Source: RGIG995 sp045542115
GTDB lineage: Bacteria; Bacillota; Clostridia; Oscillospirales; UBA644
Reading direction: 5' to 3'
DNA: 64,000 nucleotides
Assembly: GCA_045542115.1 (NCBI GenBank)
Contig: JAZQKK010000018.1
Span: 1 to 64,000, forward strand
Shown here: positions 26,597 through 34,002 of the stretch, piece after piece
Position numbering within the stretch: the stretch's first letter is position 1
Layout: the number at the start of each line of letters is the position of its first letter
The notes under the pieces: generated by a model
Told to the model about the DNA's origin: nothing
Seen by the model: the letters and a program-made list of their open reading frames with translations, nothing else
Databases searched by the model: none
Position numbers and translations under genes: made by a program

Positions 26597-27580
26597 ATGA
26601 ATCTGAAAGGCAGAGATTTTCTGAAACTTCTGGACTATACCCCCGAAGAAATCGGATATCTGATTGACCGGGCCGCCGCATTGAAAGCGGAGAAAAAGGC
26701 TGGCATCTCTCACGAACTTCATAAGGGCAAAAACATTGCTCTGATTTTTGAAAAAACCTCTACCCGTACCCGGTGTGCCTTTGAAGTCGCTGCCCGGGAT
26801 TTGGGAATGGGCGTTACCTATCTTGACCCGTCCGGGTCTCAGATCGGGAAAAAAGAATCCATTGCCGATACCGCTCGGGTCATCGGCCGGATGTTTGACG
26901 GTATCGAATACCGGGGGTTCGGACAGACCATTGTGGAAGAATTGGCAAACTATTCTCCCGTCCCTGTGTGGAACGGTCTGACCGATGAATTTCATCCTAC
27001 CCAGATTTTGGCAGATTTCCTGACCATTCAGGAGCATTTTGGGAAATTGAAGGGCATCAATTTCGTGTATATGGGAGACGCCCGGTTTAATATGGGCAAC
27101 TCCTTAATGGTGGGTTGTGCAAAAATGGGGCTGAATTTCACCGCGTGTGCCCCCGAATCCTATTTCCCCGATAAGGATTTGATCGAAACTTGCAAAACCA
27201 TTGCCGCTGAGACCGGGGCCACCTTGCGTTTTGAGACCGACCCGATGAAAGCCACCAAAAATGCCGACGTTATCTACACCGACGTATGGGTCTCGATGGG
27301 AGAACCGGTGGAGGTGTGGGCACAGCGCATCGACGAATTGGGCCCTTATCAGGTCAACAAAGCCTTAATGGACAATGCCGGACCCCAATGCCGCTTTATG
27401 CACTGCCTCCCCGCCTATCACGATATGAAAACCGCCGTTGGCAAAGAAATGGGCGAAAAATTCGGCCGGGACGCAATGGAAGTCACCGACGAAGTCTTCG
27501 AATCGGCCCAATCCATCGTCTTCGACGAAGCGGAAAATCGGATGCATACCATCAAAGCCGTGATGGCAGAAACATTGTAA
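26597..27580 (+). CDS. argF: Ornithine carbamoyltransferase
   Basis: Forms citrulline from ornithine and carbamoyl phosphate. The 327-residue protein shows the carbamoyl-phosphate loop STRTR (from Ser55), F-H-P-T-Q, the ornithine loop D-V-W-V-S-M-G and the H-C-L-P-A motif. ATG at 26597, one base after the argD stop, has AAAAGGAG upstream. It ends the operon; argG and argH are not nearby. A catabolic role is unlikely because it sits in a biosynthetic operon without arcA or arcC. Confidence 0.95.
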   Translation: MNLKGRDFLKLLDYTPEEIGYLIDRAAALKAEKKAGISHELHKGKNIALIFEKTSTRTRCAFEVAARDLGMGVTYLDPSGSQIGKKESIADTARVIGRMFDGIEYRGFGQTIVEELANYSPVPVWNGLTDEFHPTQILADFLTIQEHFGKLKGINFVYMGDARFNMGNSLMVGCAKMGLNFTACAPESYFPDKDLIETCKTIAAETGATLRFETDPMKATKNADVIYTDVWVSMGEPVEVWAQRIDELGPYQVNKALMDNAGPQCRFMHCLPAYHDMKTAVGKEMGEKFGRDAMEVTDEVFESAQSIVFDEAENRMHTIKAVMAETL

Positions 27581-27671
27581 GAGGAGACGTATTTTTTCTT
27601 TTTTCAGAAGAAAAAAGAAAGAACCAAAGAAAAAAGCGAATCCGACGCAATGCTTGCGCCGGAACGTCAAA

Positions 27672-27703
27672 TAAAAAATATTCCGGCGGAGTATTCCGCC
27701 GGA
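27672..27703 (-). terminator. Terminator of spoIIE
   Basis: TCCGGCGGA (27682-27690) with TCCGCCGGA (27695-27703); on the minus strand the stem is followed by ATATTTTTTAT. Confidence 0.75.
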
Positions 27704-27723
27704 TTTCGCTTTTCTTTCTTTTG

Positions 27724-27763
27724 GTACTTTTCTTTCTTTTCACGTGAAAAGAAAGAAAAGTAC
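27724..27763. repeat. 40-bp perfect palindrome centred on CACGTG
   Basis: Each half is 20 bases; the left half is pyrimidine-rich (CTTTTCTTTCTTTT) and the right half is its exact complement read back. Pairing breaks just outside both ends. It has no loop, so it would form a long hairpin or cruciform. Confidence 0.9.
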
Positions 27764-27782
27764 ACGTTCTTTCCCCTCTGCT

Positions 27783-29591
27783 TCACGCCACCTTGTTGAT
27801 CTGCACGGTTAAGACCGTGACGTCGTCGATGCGGTTTCTGCCGGATTTTTTTGCTTCCCGGAGAATCCCGTCGGCCAAAGAGACGCAGTCGTAGGGTGTG
27901 GGGATGCGGTTCAGGTATTCGGACAGCCACTGTTTGTCTTTCCCCAAAACCCCGTCGGAGATCAGGATGAGATAATCCTGGTCGGCCAAGGAACAGGTTT
28001 CGTGTTTTACGTCCACTTCGTCCAACATTCCCACCGGAAGGGTCTCGCTTCCGATTTCATAGGCGATGCCGTTACGCAAAATATAGGTGGGGGCAGCGCC
28101 GGCCTTGAACAGGTCGCAAACGCCGCTTTTCAAATCTACCGTCGCCACGTCCACGCCCAAGACCGACTCTTCCGCTGATTCTAAGAGATTTCGGTTCAAG
28201 ACCTTTAAAATGTCTTCTTGTTGAAGGCCGTTTTTTGAGAGGTTTTCCATTATTTTTACGGCTTTTCCGCTTTGCCGTGCCGCTTTTGTGCCACTGCCCA
28301 TTCCGTCGGTAATGGTAAACACGTATCGGTCGTCGGCGGTGCGAAATCCCCCGGCGGTGTCGCCGCAGAACAATTCTCCTTCTTTTTGGGCAAAGGCTTT
28401 TGCGTATTTTAAGGAAAATACCGTTTCTTCGTCTGCCCGAAGGGCGGCAATAACTTCCGGGAACCGGATACACCGGTCGAGAAATTCCCGGGGCGGCCGC
28501 AGGTCGTGATTCCGCACCCCGGTTCGGATGTCGTCAAAGGCCTGGGCGGTCTCGGTGCGGAATTTTGTCAGGCATAAAATTCGTTTTGGACAGGTGCGGC
28601 AGACCGATTCTTCTCCGCGAAGCCGGTCGGAACTGCCTTTCTGGGTCAGATGAAACCTCGCCTTTTTCCATCGACCGTATCCGCCGCCGATGGGGACGGT
28701 GGCTTTGGTCAACACCGTCATCATTCGCACCGGAATCATCAAAAACAATAACCCGGCAAGGACAATGGAGAGCAGCGAAGAAATCAGGCGGAACGATTGT
28801 CCGGTGATGACCCATAACAGAAGGGAAGAAAGAAGATAGGACAGGATTTGTCCGTATTTTCCGAAAAGTTTTAAGGCCGGAGACAGCAACGTCCCAAAGA
28901 CCAAAATCAGAAAAAACGCCAACCGTTGGGGGGAAAACAGGCAGAGAATCAGTCCCGTTACCGCTCCGGTGGACAGAGCGTAGAAAAAACTGCATTTGTA
29001 GGCCACGCACAGAATTAAGAAAAATAACGCCGTTTGTCCGGCGGTCTCCCACAGACCTCCATAACTCATCAACCCCACCAAAACGGCGGACAAGGCCCCC
29101 AAACAGCACACGTACCGCAGTGCCGTATTCCCCAAGGGGCGGGAAGAAAAGGCGGAGGCGGCAATGGAAAACAGCCACGAAAGACCTCCGCTGAGAAGTC
29201 CGTTAAAAATGAATGCCATATTTTCTGCGGGGGTATACTCGGAGAAGAAGAACCCCGCAAGACCTCCCAGCATCGTCCCCCATAACGTAAACAGGAAGTA
29301 AGACAAAGGGCGGTTTTCTTCGATAAAGGAAGGCAACGTAAGGCGAAAGACCCGTGCCATAAAGCAGGTGGTCAAAATGCGCAATGCGTCCCGGCCCGAG
29401 ACGAGATGCCCTGCGAAGACGCCTAAGAATCCCCATACCGAACCGGCGGTGGCGTAGGCGACTCCGAAGGGCATAATGCCCCGAGTGAGGACGATATTGG
29501 AGAAAAGACAGCCTAAAATGGCTTCAAACAAGCGTAAAATAATGGTTTTGGGCGTAATGGATGCGGTCAGATTCCGAAGTTGTTCCCGAAT
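27783..29591 (-). CDS. spoIIE: Stage II sporulation protein E (PP2C phosphatase), apparent ATT start
   Basis: SpoIIE sits at the polar septum and dephosphorylates SpoIIAA-P, freeing sigF in the forespore. The product has about ten membrane helices in its first half, a Cys-rich segment (CRTCPKRILC) and a C-terminal PP2C domain with F-T-I-T-D-G-M-G-S-G, S-V-L-G-V-D-V-A-T-V-D and L-I-S-D-G-V. At about 602 residues it is shorter than Bacillus SpoIIE (827), as in many Clostridia. No ATG or GTG opens this frame. The best start is ATT at 29591 (then R-E-Q-L-R-N-L-T), 8 bases after GGGGAGG. The only alternative, TTG at 29531, has no ribosome binding site and cuts close to the first helix. A Spo0A box lies upstream. 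Confidence 0.9.
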   Translation of the reverse strand: MREQLRNLTASITPKTIILRLFEAILGCLFSNIVLTRGIMPFGVAYATAGSVWGFLGVFAGHLVSGRDALRILTTCFMARVFRLTLPSFIEENRPLSYFLFTLWGTMLGGLAGFFFSEYTPAENMAFIFNGLLSGGLSWLFSIAASAFSSRPLGNTALRYVCCLGALSAVLVGLMSYGGLWETAGQTALFFLILCVAYKCSFFYALSTGAVTGLILCLFSPQRLAFFLILVFGTLLSPALKLFGKYGQILSYLLSSLLLWVITGQSFRLISSLLSIVLAGLLFLMIPVRMMTVLTKATVPIGGGYGRWKKARFHLTQKGSSDRLRGEESVCRTCPKRILCLTKFRTETAQAFDDIRTGVRNHDLRPPREFLDRCIRFPEVIAALRADEETVFSLKYAKAFAQKEGELFCGDTAGGFRTADDRYVFTITDGMGSGTKAARQSGKAVKIMENLSKNGLQQEDILKVLNRNLLESAEESVLGVDVATVDLKSGVCDLFKAGAAPTYILRNGIAYEIGSETLPVGMLDEVDVKHETCSLADQDYLILISDGVLGKDKQWLSEYLNRIPTPYDCVSLADGILREAKKSGRNRIDDVTVLTVQINKVA

Positions 29592-29621
29592 GGCACATTC
29601 CTCCCCGTGGATAATATGCTC

Positions 29622-29686
29622 ATTGTATCACGAAGATGCCGAAAACCGGGTCGAGTCGTGGTATCCCGGGGAAAAAGCCTTCGACA
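29622..29686 (-). promoter_or_regulatory. Candidate Spo0A-dependent promoter of spoIIE
   Basis: A perfect 0A box TGTCGAA on the minus strand (29686-29680) precedes TACAAT (29627-29622) with an extended TGA, and no TTGACA-like -35 stands at 17 bp. spoIIE is a Spo0A~P target in Bacillus, so the match is meaningful, although 7-bp boxes occur by chance. Confidence 0.55.
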
Positions 29687-29702
29687 AAGTTTTTGAAAAT
29701 CT

Positions 29703-29730
29703 TGACAAACCGTCGGTTTTATGGTATGAT
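29703..29730 (+). promoter_or_regulatory. sigA-type promoter of the 29775 gene
   Basis: TTGACA (29703-29708), 16-bp spacer, TATGAT (29725-29730), extended -10 TGG. Confidence 0.82.
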
Positions 29731-29774
29731 AAAGACACATTTTTGAATCTTGTCCCGAAAGGAGGGGAACGATT

Positions 29775-30473
29775 ATGAGCAGAATGGACGCCCGGCGTCG
29801 GAAAAAAGGAGCGTTTTTCCGAAAAAACCGCTTGATGATTCTCGGTGCGGCCGTGGGAGTCGTGGTGCTGAGTTTGTTGGTCTGTCTTATCCTGTCCCTT
29901 TCCAATCCCTACCGGGGTGTGTTGCGAAACGCCGGGGTGGATGTGGAAAAGATTCAGCTGAAAAAGGGCGTTTTGACCCTGACTTTCGAAGGGGACGGTT
30001 TAGGTGTTTTGTCCTGCCGTTCCGCCTTGAACGCCTTGCGCGCAGAGAAAGCCCCGGACACAGTCGTGTACCGCTTGGTCCGAGACGGCGAAGAATTGCT
30101 CGCCGGTCGGGTGGAACGCGTAGGCGTCCCGTTGGCAGATCAATCCCCCCGGGTGGAAACGCTGAACGAAGAAATGACCCTTTTGAAATTAAAATATGAA
30201 TTTGCCCGAAACGGATATCTTGCACAAGCAGAATGTTCCCCTACGGTGGGATTGTCGGGGAAAACGGTGACAGTCACGGTACAGACGGCTCCGGACGCCC
30301 TTCTTTCTGCCGCAACGTCCATTCCCGCCGCGTTGGAGGCTGTGAACGGGCAGGGAGGCGGAATTGTCCGATGTGACGTTCTGTTTACCGAAAAGGACGG
30401 TGTCTTCGCCGCCGCATCTTACGATTTGGCTTACGGTGATACGTTGTATTCTTCTGCATTTTATCAAGATTGA
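29775..30473 (+). CDS. Hypothetical membrane-anchored protein
   Basis: I do not recognise this 232-residue protein. A very basic N terminus (M-S-R-M-D-A-R-R-R-K-K) and one hydrophobic segment (about 20-43) make it a type II membrane protein or a signal anchor; the rest (45-232) would be outside and is predicted mixed alpha/beta from alternating hydrophobic residues. No lipobox or sortase signal is present. ATG at 29775 follows AAAGGAGG. It is divergent from spoIIE, with its own promoter and terminator, so it is monocistronic. A vegetative promoter argues against a sporulation role. Confidence 0.75.
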   Translation: MSRMDARRRKKGAFFRKNRLMILGAAVGVVVLSLLVCLILSLSNPYRGVLRNAGVDVEKIQLKKGVLTLTFEGDGLGVLSCRSALNALRAEKAPDTVVYRLVRDGEELLAGRVERVGVPLADQSPRVETLNEEMTLLKLKYEFARNGYLAQAECSPTVGLSGKTVTVTVQTAPDALLSAATSIPAALEAVNGQGGGIVRCDVLFTEKDGVFAAASYDLAYGDTLYSSAFYQD

Positions 30474-30503
30474 AAACCTGCTGTGAAAACGGCAGGTTTT
30501 TTG
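30474..30503 (+). terminator. Terminator of the 29775 gene
   Basis: AAACCTGC (30474-30481) with GCAGGTTT (30492-30499), then TTT. Confidence 0.85.
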
Positions 30504-30532
30504 ACATTATTGTAAATTTGTAAATTCCATTC

Positions 30533-30563
30533 TTGACAAAGTATACTATGTATGATATAGTAT
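30533..30563 (+). promoter_or_regulatory. padR promoter with an autoregulatory dyad
   Basis: TTGACA (30533-30538), 17-bp spacer, TATAGT (30556-30561), extended -10 TGA. The dyad ATACTAT-N7-ATAGTAT (30543-30549 with 30557-30563) covers the spacer and the -10, where a bound PadR dimer would block RNA polymerase. Confidence 0.75.
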
Positions 30564-30583
30564 TGTGTGAAAGGGGGTATTGT

Positions 30584-30910
30584 ATGGATATTCAATTAAA
30601 ACGCGGACTTTTGGAACTGTGCGTTCTTGCCGCAATTCAGGACAAAGATTCCTACGGGTATCAGATCATCAAAGATATGAAACCCTACGTGGTCATATCG
30701 GAATCCACGCTCTATCCCATTTTGCGGCGGTTGGAAGATGGAGAATTTCTCACCGTTCGCACGGAAGAACACAACGGGCGATTGCGAAAATACTATGCCA
30801 TTACCCCGGCGGGCCGGGGGAAGTTGGCGGCCTTTTCCGAGGAATGGAAGGAATTGGAAGCCATCCATCAATTCATCGTAAAGGAGAGATACGGGAATGA
30901 CGAAAACTGA
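30584..30910 (+). CDS. PadR-family transcription regulator
   Basis: A 108-residue PadR protein: winged helix (about 8-80) with DSYGYQIIKDM, SESTLYPILRRLE and R-K-Y-Y-A-I-T-P-A-G, then a dimerisation helix. ATG at 30584 follows AAGGGGG; the frame upstream crosses the promoter. It is the first gene of a three-gene cassette overlapping the next gene by 14 bases. PadR/HAAS/DUF4097 cassettes are widespread in Firmicutes and are thought to respond to envelope conditions, but the signal is not known. Confidence 0.93.
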   Translation: MDIQLKRGLLELCVLAAIQDKDSYGYQIIKDMKPYVVISESTLYPILRRLEDGEFLTVRTEEHNGRLRKYYAITPAGRGKLAAFSEEWKELEAIHQFIVKERYGNDEN

Positions 30911-31496
30911 ATTTTTGGCCGAACTGCGGCAACGGTTGGGCAAACTGAATCCGTCGGACCTGGAACGCTCTTTGGAGTTTTACAGCGAAATGATTGACGA
31001 CCGAATGGAAGACGGAATGACCGAAGCGGAAGCAGTTTCCAACGTGGGAGACGTGGATACGGTCGTCCGTCAGATTTCTGCGCAACCCTTCCAGTCGGAA
31101 CCGGAGCGTGCCGAAAATAAACCGTCCGTTCGGGAGACGCGGTACGTTCTTCGCAATCCGTGGCTGGTGGGATGCTTGTCCCCGTTTCTTTTGATATTAT
31201 GGGTGTTGGCAATTTCCCTCATCACCGCTTTTTGGTGCATTGTGGTGGCGTTGTACGCCGTCGACGTGGCTCTCGGTGCCATCGGCGGGGCTTTACACGT
31301 GGCGGGAACGGCCCTCTTTTTTGTGGAAAATCCGGGCGACGGCCTTCTCGTCTTCGGTGCGGGCGTCTTTTTGATTGGGTTTACGGTGTTATGGTCGCTG
31401 GGATGTAAGTACGCGGCTTTGGGTATCGCAAAAATTACCAAATGGACGTTCCGGGGGCTGGTGGCAATGCTTTTGCGGAAGGAGGATGCGGTATGA
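30897..31496 (+). CDS. DUF1700 / HAAS-domain membrane protein
   Basis: A 199-residue protein with an N-terminal three-helix HAAS signalling domain (about 1-70; F-L-A-E-L-R-Q-R-L, E-R-S-L-E-F-Y-S-E-M-I-D-D-R-M-E-D-G-M-T-E-A-E-A) and three or four membrane helices after residue 80. The HAAS domain probably binds the partner PadR or the next protein in the cassette (family knowledge, not shown here). It starts inside the padR end and overlaps the next gene as ATGA, so the three are translationally coupled. Confidence 0.9.
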   Translation: MTKTEFLAELRQRLGKLNPSDLERSLEFYSEMIDDRMEDGMTEAEAVSNVGDVDTVVRQISAQPFQSEPERAENKPSVRETRYVLRNPWLVGCLSPFLLILWVLAISLITAFWCIVVALYAVDVALGAIGGALHVAGTALFFVENPGDGLLVFGAGVFLIGFTVLWSLGCKYAALGIAKITKWTFRGLVAMLLRKEDAV

Positions 31497-32464
31497 GAGG
31501 TTTGATATCTACGTTAATTACGGCGTTTGCCATTATGCTGGGAGGAATTACGATAATGTTGATTTCCTTTGCTTTGCTGGGAGCCGCTCCGGAATCCCTT
31601 CTGAAACAGGACCTTGGAGAAGAAAAGACCGTGACCGTTTCTTCCCCCGTCACGTCTCTGCAAATGGAAGTAGGGGGCGTGAACGTGGAAATTGCCGCGG
31701 CGGAAGACGGGACCTGCTCGGTCTCCTATTCTGAGACCGAAAAAATAACTTATGAGGTTGTGAACGACGATGGAATTTTGACGGTGCGCCGGAACGATTC
31801 CCGAAAATGGTACGAACGGATCATTCTTTTTTCCTTCAAGTCGCCCGTGATGACGGTACGTCTTCCCAGGGGAGAATACACGGCCTTGTCCGTACAGTCC
31901 GGCGCCTCCGGAATTACGGTTGCCGAAGGTCTGGTCTTTGGAAAGGCCACGGTGAAAGCAACGTCCGGGTCGGTGCGGTATCTGGGGGATGCCACGGAAG
32001 AATTAAACCTAACCGCCACCTCGGGGGACGTTTTCGTGAAAGGCGTTTCGGTGAAACAACTGCAATGCAAGATGTCCAGCGGCCGGTTAGCGTTAGAAGA
32101 TATTACTTGTGACCGGATGACCTTGTCCGGTGTCAGCGGCTCTGCCAAGGTGACCAACGCCGTCGTGTCCGAAGGTCTTTCCATAACCCAGACCAGCGGT
32201 TCGGTGCGTTTGACCAACGCTTTCAGTCAGGGTGATTTTTCGGTAAAGGTGACCAGCGGAAGTATTCGGCTGGACCGTTGCGACGGGATGAAGATATCCC
32301 TTGAAACCACCAGCGGCTCGGTGCGGGGGACACTTTGCAGTCCGAAGGTGTTCAACGTGAAAGTGACCAGCGGCTCGGTACGCGTTCCGGATTCGGTTCC
32401 CAACGGCGGGCTTTGTTCCGTCAAAACCACCAGCGGTAGCGTGAACATTGAAATCGCGGAATAA
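31493..32464 (+). CDS. DUF4097-family repeat protein
   Basis: A 323-residue protein with an N-terminal membrane segment (about 8-30) and an extracellular or cytoplasmic beta-solenoid. About nine rungs of 18-22 residues carry the motif T-S-G-S/D-V/I (for example ATSGSVRYLG, QTSGSVRLTN, VTSGSIRLDR and TTSGSVNIEI at the end). This is the DUF4097 (putative adhesin) family, usually found with PadR and HAAS proteins as here. The exact job is unknown. ATG at 31493 follows GGAGG; a terminator follows the stop directly. Confidence 0.9.
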   Translation: MRGLISTLITAFAIMLGGITIMLISFALLGAAPESLLKQDLGEEKTVTVSSPVTSLQMEVGGVNVEIAAAEDGTCSVSYSETEKITYEVVNDDGILTVRRNDSRKWYERIILFSFKSPVMTVRLPRGEYTALSVQSGASGITVAEGLVFGKATVKATSGSVRYLGDATEELNLTATSGDVFVKGVSVKQLQCKMSSGRLALEDITCDRMTLSGVSGSAKVTNAVVSEGLSITQTSGSVRLTNAFSQGDFSVKVTSGSIRLDRCDGMKISLETTSGSVRGTLCSPKVFNVKVTSGSVRVPDSVPNGGLCSVKTTSGSVNIEIAE

Positions 32465-32469
32465 CATAA

Positions 32470-32496
32470 AAAACCGGAAACTCAGTTTCCGGTTTT
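32470..32496. terminator. Bidirectional terminator between the padR cassette and dpaB
   Basis: AAAACCGGAAAC (32470-32481) with GTTTCCGGTTTT (32485-32496), 3-base loop, A and T runs outside. Confidence 0.9.
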
Positions 32497-32499
32497 GTT

Positions 32500-33081
32500 T
32501 TAGACCAACAAAGGCTGAATCTGTTTTCCGTTCAATGCAGCTTTGACCGTATCGGGGATGGCGTCCATATGGGCCACCAGAGAGGCCTCTTTGGTCACCG
32601 GGTCGTCTTGCCCGAAGGGGACGAAGAAGTAATTCCGGGTGTTAAGAAGGGTTCCGATATTTTTTGCATTTCCGGTCAGTCCGTCGTTTGTGGAGACGGC
32701 CACCACCACCGGTCGGGCATTTCGCAGATGGGCTTTGGCCGCTAAGGTGACGGGGGTGTCGGAAATGCCGTTGGCCAATTTGCCAAGCGTGTTTCCCGTG
32801 CAGGGAGCAATGATGAGTAGGTCTAATAATTTTTTCGGTCCGAAGGGTTCCGCACCGGAAATGGTATGAATAATGGGGCGTTTGCAGATGTCTTCCACAG
32901 CGGTGCGAAATTCCTGTGCCGTGCCGAACCGGGTATCGGTCTGATAGGCTTGAAACGACATAATAGGAACCAACTGATACCCCTCCGCCAACCGTTGCAT
33001 TACCGGTAAGATCTTGCGGAAGGTGCAGAAGGAACCGCACAGGGCAAAGCCGAGGGTCTTCCGTTCCAACGGGGATGCCAC
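32500..33081 (-). CDS. dpaB: Dipicolinate synthase subunit B
   Basis: With DpaA makes dipicolinic acid from dihydroxy-tetrahydrodipicolinate in the mother cell, for the spore core. The 193-residue flavoprotein has GFALCGSFCTF at its N terminus and I-I-A-P-C-T-G-N-T-L-G-K-L-A-N-G-I-S-D-T-P, both typical of SpoVFB. The GTG at 33081 gives the family's N-terminal length, but AAAGGAA lies almost against it; a TTG four codons on has better spacing. It follows dpaA by 10 bases. Confidence 0.93.
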   Translation of the reverse strand: MASPLERKTLGFALCGSFCTFRKILPVMQRLAEGYQLVPIMSFQAYQTDTRFGTAQEFRTAVEDICKRPIIHTISGAEPFGPKKLLDLLIIAPCTGNTLGKLANGISDTPVTLAAKAHLRNARPVVVAVSTNDGLTGNAKNIGTLLNTRNYFFVPFGQDDPVTKEASLVAHMDAIPDTVKAALNGKQIQPLLV

Positions 33082-33091
33082 TTCCTTTCTG

Positions 33092-33886
33092 TTACTGGGT
33101 GTTCAAAATCGAAATGACCGTTTTTGCCAAATCTTCTCCCGCGGTCACGGGAGCAACCTTCCCCGGTAGGGCAGGACCGTCGACGACGGTTATTCCGTCC
33201 ACTCCACGGTAAATTCCCCCGGGAGCGGATGCCAATTCCAGAAAAAGAGCATCGGGCGTGGCGGTTTTCAGCACCGCTTCCGTGAGAAGGGATGCCGGGA
33301 CGGTGTTGACGACGATATCAAAACCGCTCAACGCCAAGTTTGCCGTATTCATTGCGGCATAGCCGTGACATTCTCCGTCGACCCGGTCTTTTTCCTTGCG
33401 GGCCGCCACCGTGACGGTGCAGCCTAAGGCGTTTAAAACAAAGGCCAACCGCTTACCGATGGCTCCATAACCCACAATCAAAACCCGACGGCCGAACAGG
33501 GCTTCGTCGGTGTGTTCCACCAACAGCTTTACCGCCCCTTCCACCGTGGTGACGGCGTTGCGCAGTTTCAGGTCTTCCCGCGTGGAAAGGTCGGTGTAAT
33601 TGGGAAAGGGATTTTCCGGAATCGGACCGCCGATGACCGGGATTTTTTTGTCGATTCCCGTTTCCCGGATTACCTCCGAAAGCGTGGGGGGCGTGGAGAT
33701 CAACGGGGCGTTCAGTACCCCTTGTTTCAAACAAGGAAAGGGCAAGACCATCGCCGAAACGCCGCTTCCGTCAAAGGGAAAACGGTGGGTGACGGCATAC
33801 GTCTTGACCGCATAGCCCGCCTGTTGCATATAGTGAACCGCGGCCAACGTCCGTTGGTCTCCGCCGGCAAAAAGAATGGTGTCCAT
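33092..33886 (-). CDS. dpaA: Dipicolinate synthase subunit A
   Basis: The NAD(P)-binding subunit of dipicolinate synthase. The 264-residue protein has an N-terminal segment (I-L-F-A-G-G-D-Q-R), then the SpoVFA-type dehydrogenase domain V-L-I-V-G-Y-G-A-I-G-K-R-L-A and D-I-V-V-N-T-V-P-A. ATG at 33886 is chosen for GGAGG 9 bases upstream; the longer open frame runs back into the EF-G-like gene. It is the first gene of dpaAB. Having dpaAB means this organism does not rely on the Etf-based dipicolinate route of cluster I clostridia. Confidence 0.93.
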   Translation of the reverse strand: MDTILFAGGDQRTLAAVHYMQQAGYAVKTYAVTHRFPFDGSGVSAMVLPFPCLKQGVLNAPLISTPPTLSEVIRETGIDKKIPVIGGPIPENPFPNYTDLSTREDLKLRNAVTTVEGAVKLLVEHTDEALFGRRVLIVGYGAIGKRLAFVLNALGCTVTVAARKEKDRVDGECHGYAAMNTANLALSGFDIVVNTVPASLLTEAVLKTATPDALFLELASAPGGIYRGVDGITVVDGPALPGKVAPVTAGEDLAKTVISILNTQ

Positions 33887-33917
33887 CCTGTAATTCCTCC
33901 CGGAAAAAGGTCTGTTC

Positions 33918-33945
33918 CATTCTATGCGGCCTTGGGGGAGAAGGT
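33918..33945 (-). promoter_or_regulatory. Possible sigK-type promoter of dpaAB
   Basis: On the minus strand AC (33945-33944), 17-bp gap, CATAGAATG (33926-33918), against the sigK pattern AC - 16/17 - CATAnnnTA. In Bacillus spoVF is sigK-controlled. The pattern is short and the match imperfect. Confidence 0.4.
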
Positions 33946-33955
33946 GTTTTTCTAC

Positions 33956-33989
33956 GCAAAAAAATTCCGGCGGAAAATCCGCCGGAATT
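33956..33989 (-). terminator. Terminator of the EF-G-like gene
   Basis: AATTCCGGCGGA (33963-33974) with TCCGCCGGAATT (33978-33989), followed by a run of T on the minus strand. Confidence 0.9.
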
Positions 33990-34002
33990 AATAATTTCAT
34001 TT

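Larger units (their letters stand above)
27591..27764. repeat. Cluster of nested hairpins, possible dispersed intergenic repeat
   Basis: The 200 bases between argF and spoIIE hold no gene but several inverted repeats: an 11-bp stem of T/C against G/A (27595-27605 with 27610-27620), a CGCAA/TTGCG mini-hairpin (27646-27658), the CCGGCGGA stem at 27682-27703, and a 40-bp perfect palindrome. An imperfect outer pairing also joins ACCAAAG...GCGAA (about 27622-27640) to TTCGC...TTTGGT (27705-27724). So much symmetry is more than two terminators need. Confidence 0.65.

Noticed and set aside
29596..29598. ATG next to the spoIIE Shine-Dalgarno as its start
   Set aside because: It is in another frame and meets a stop after about 24 codons; it would need a frameshift.
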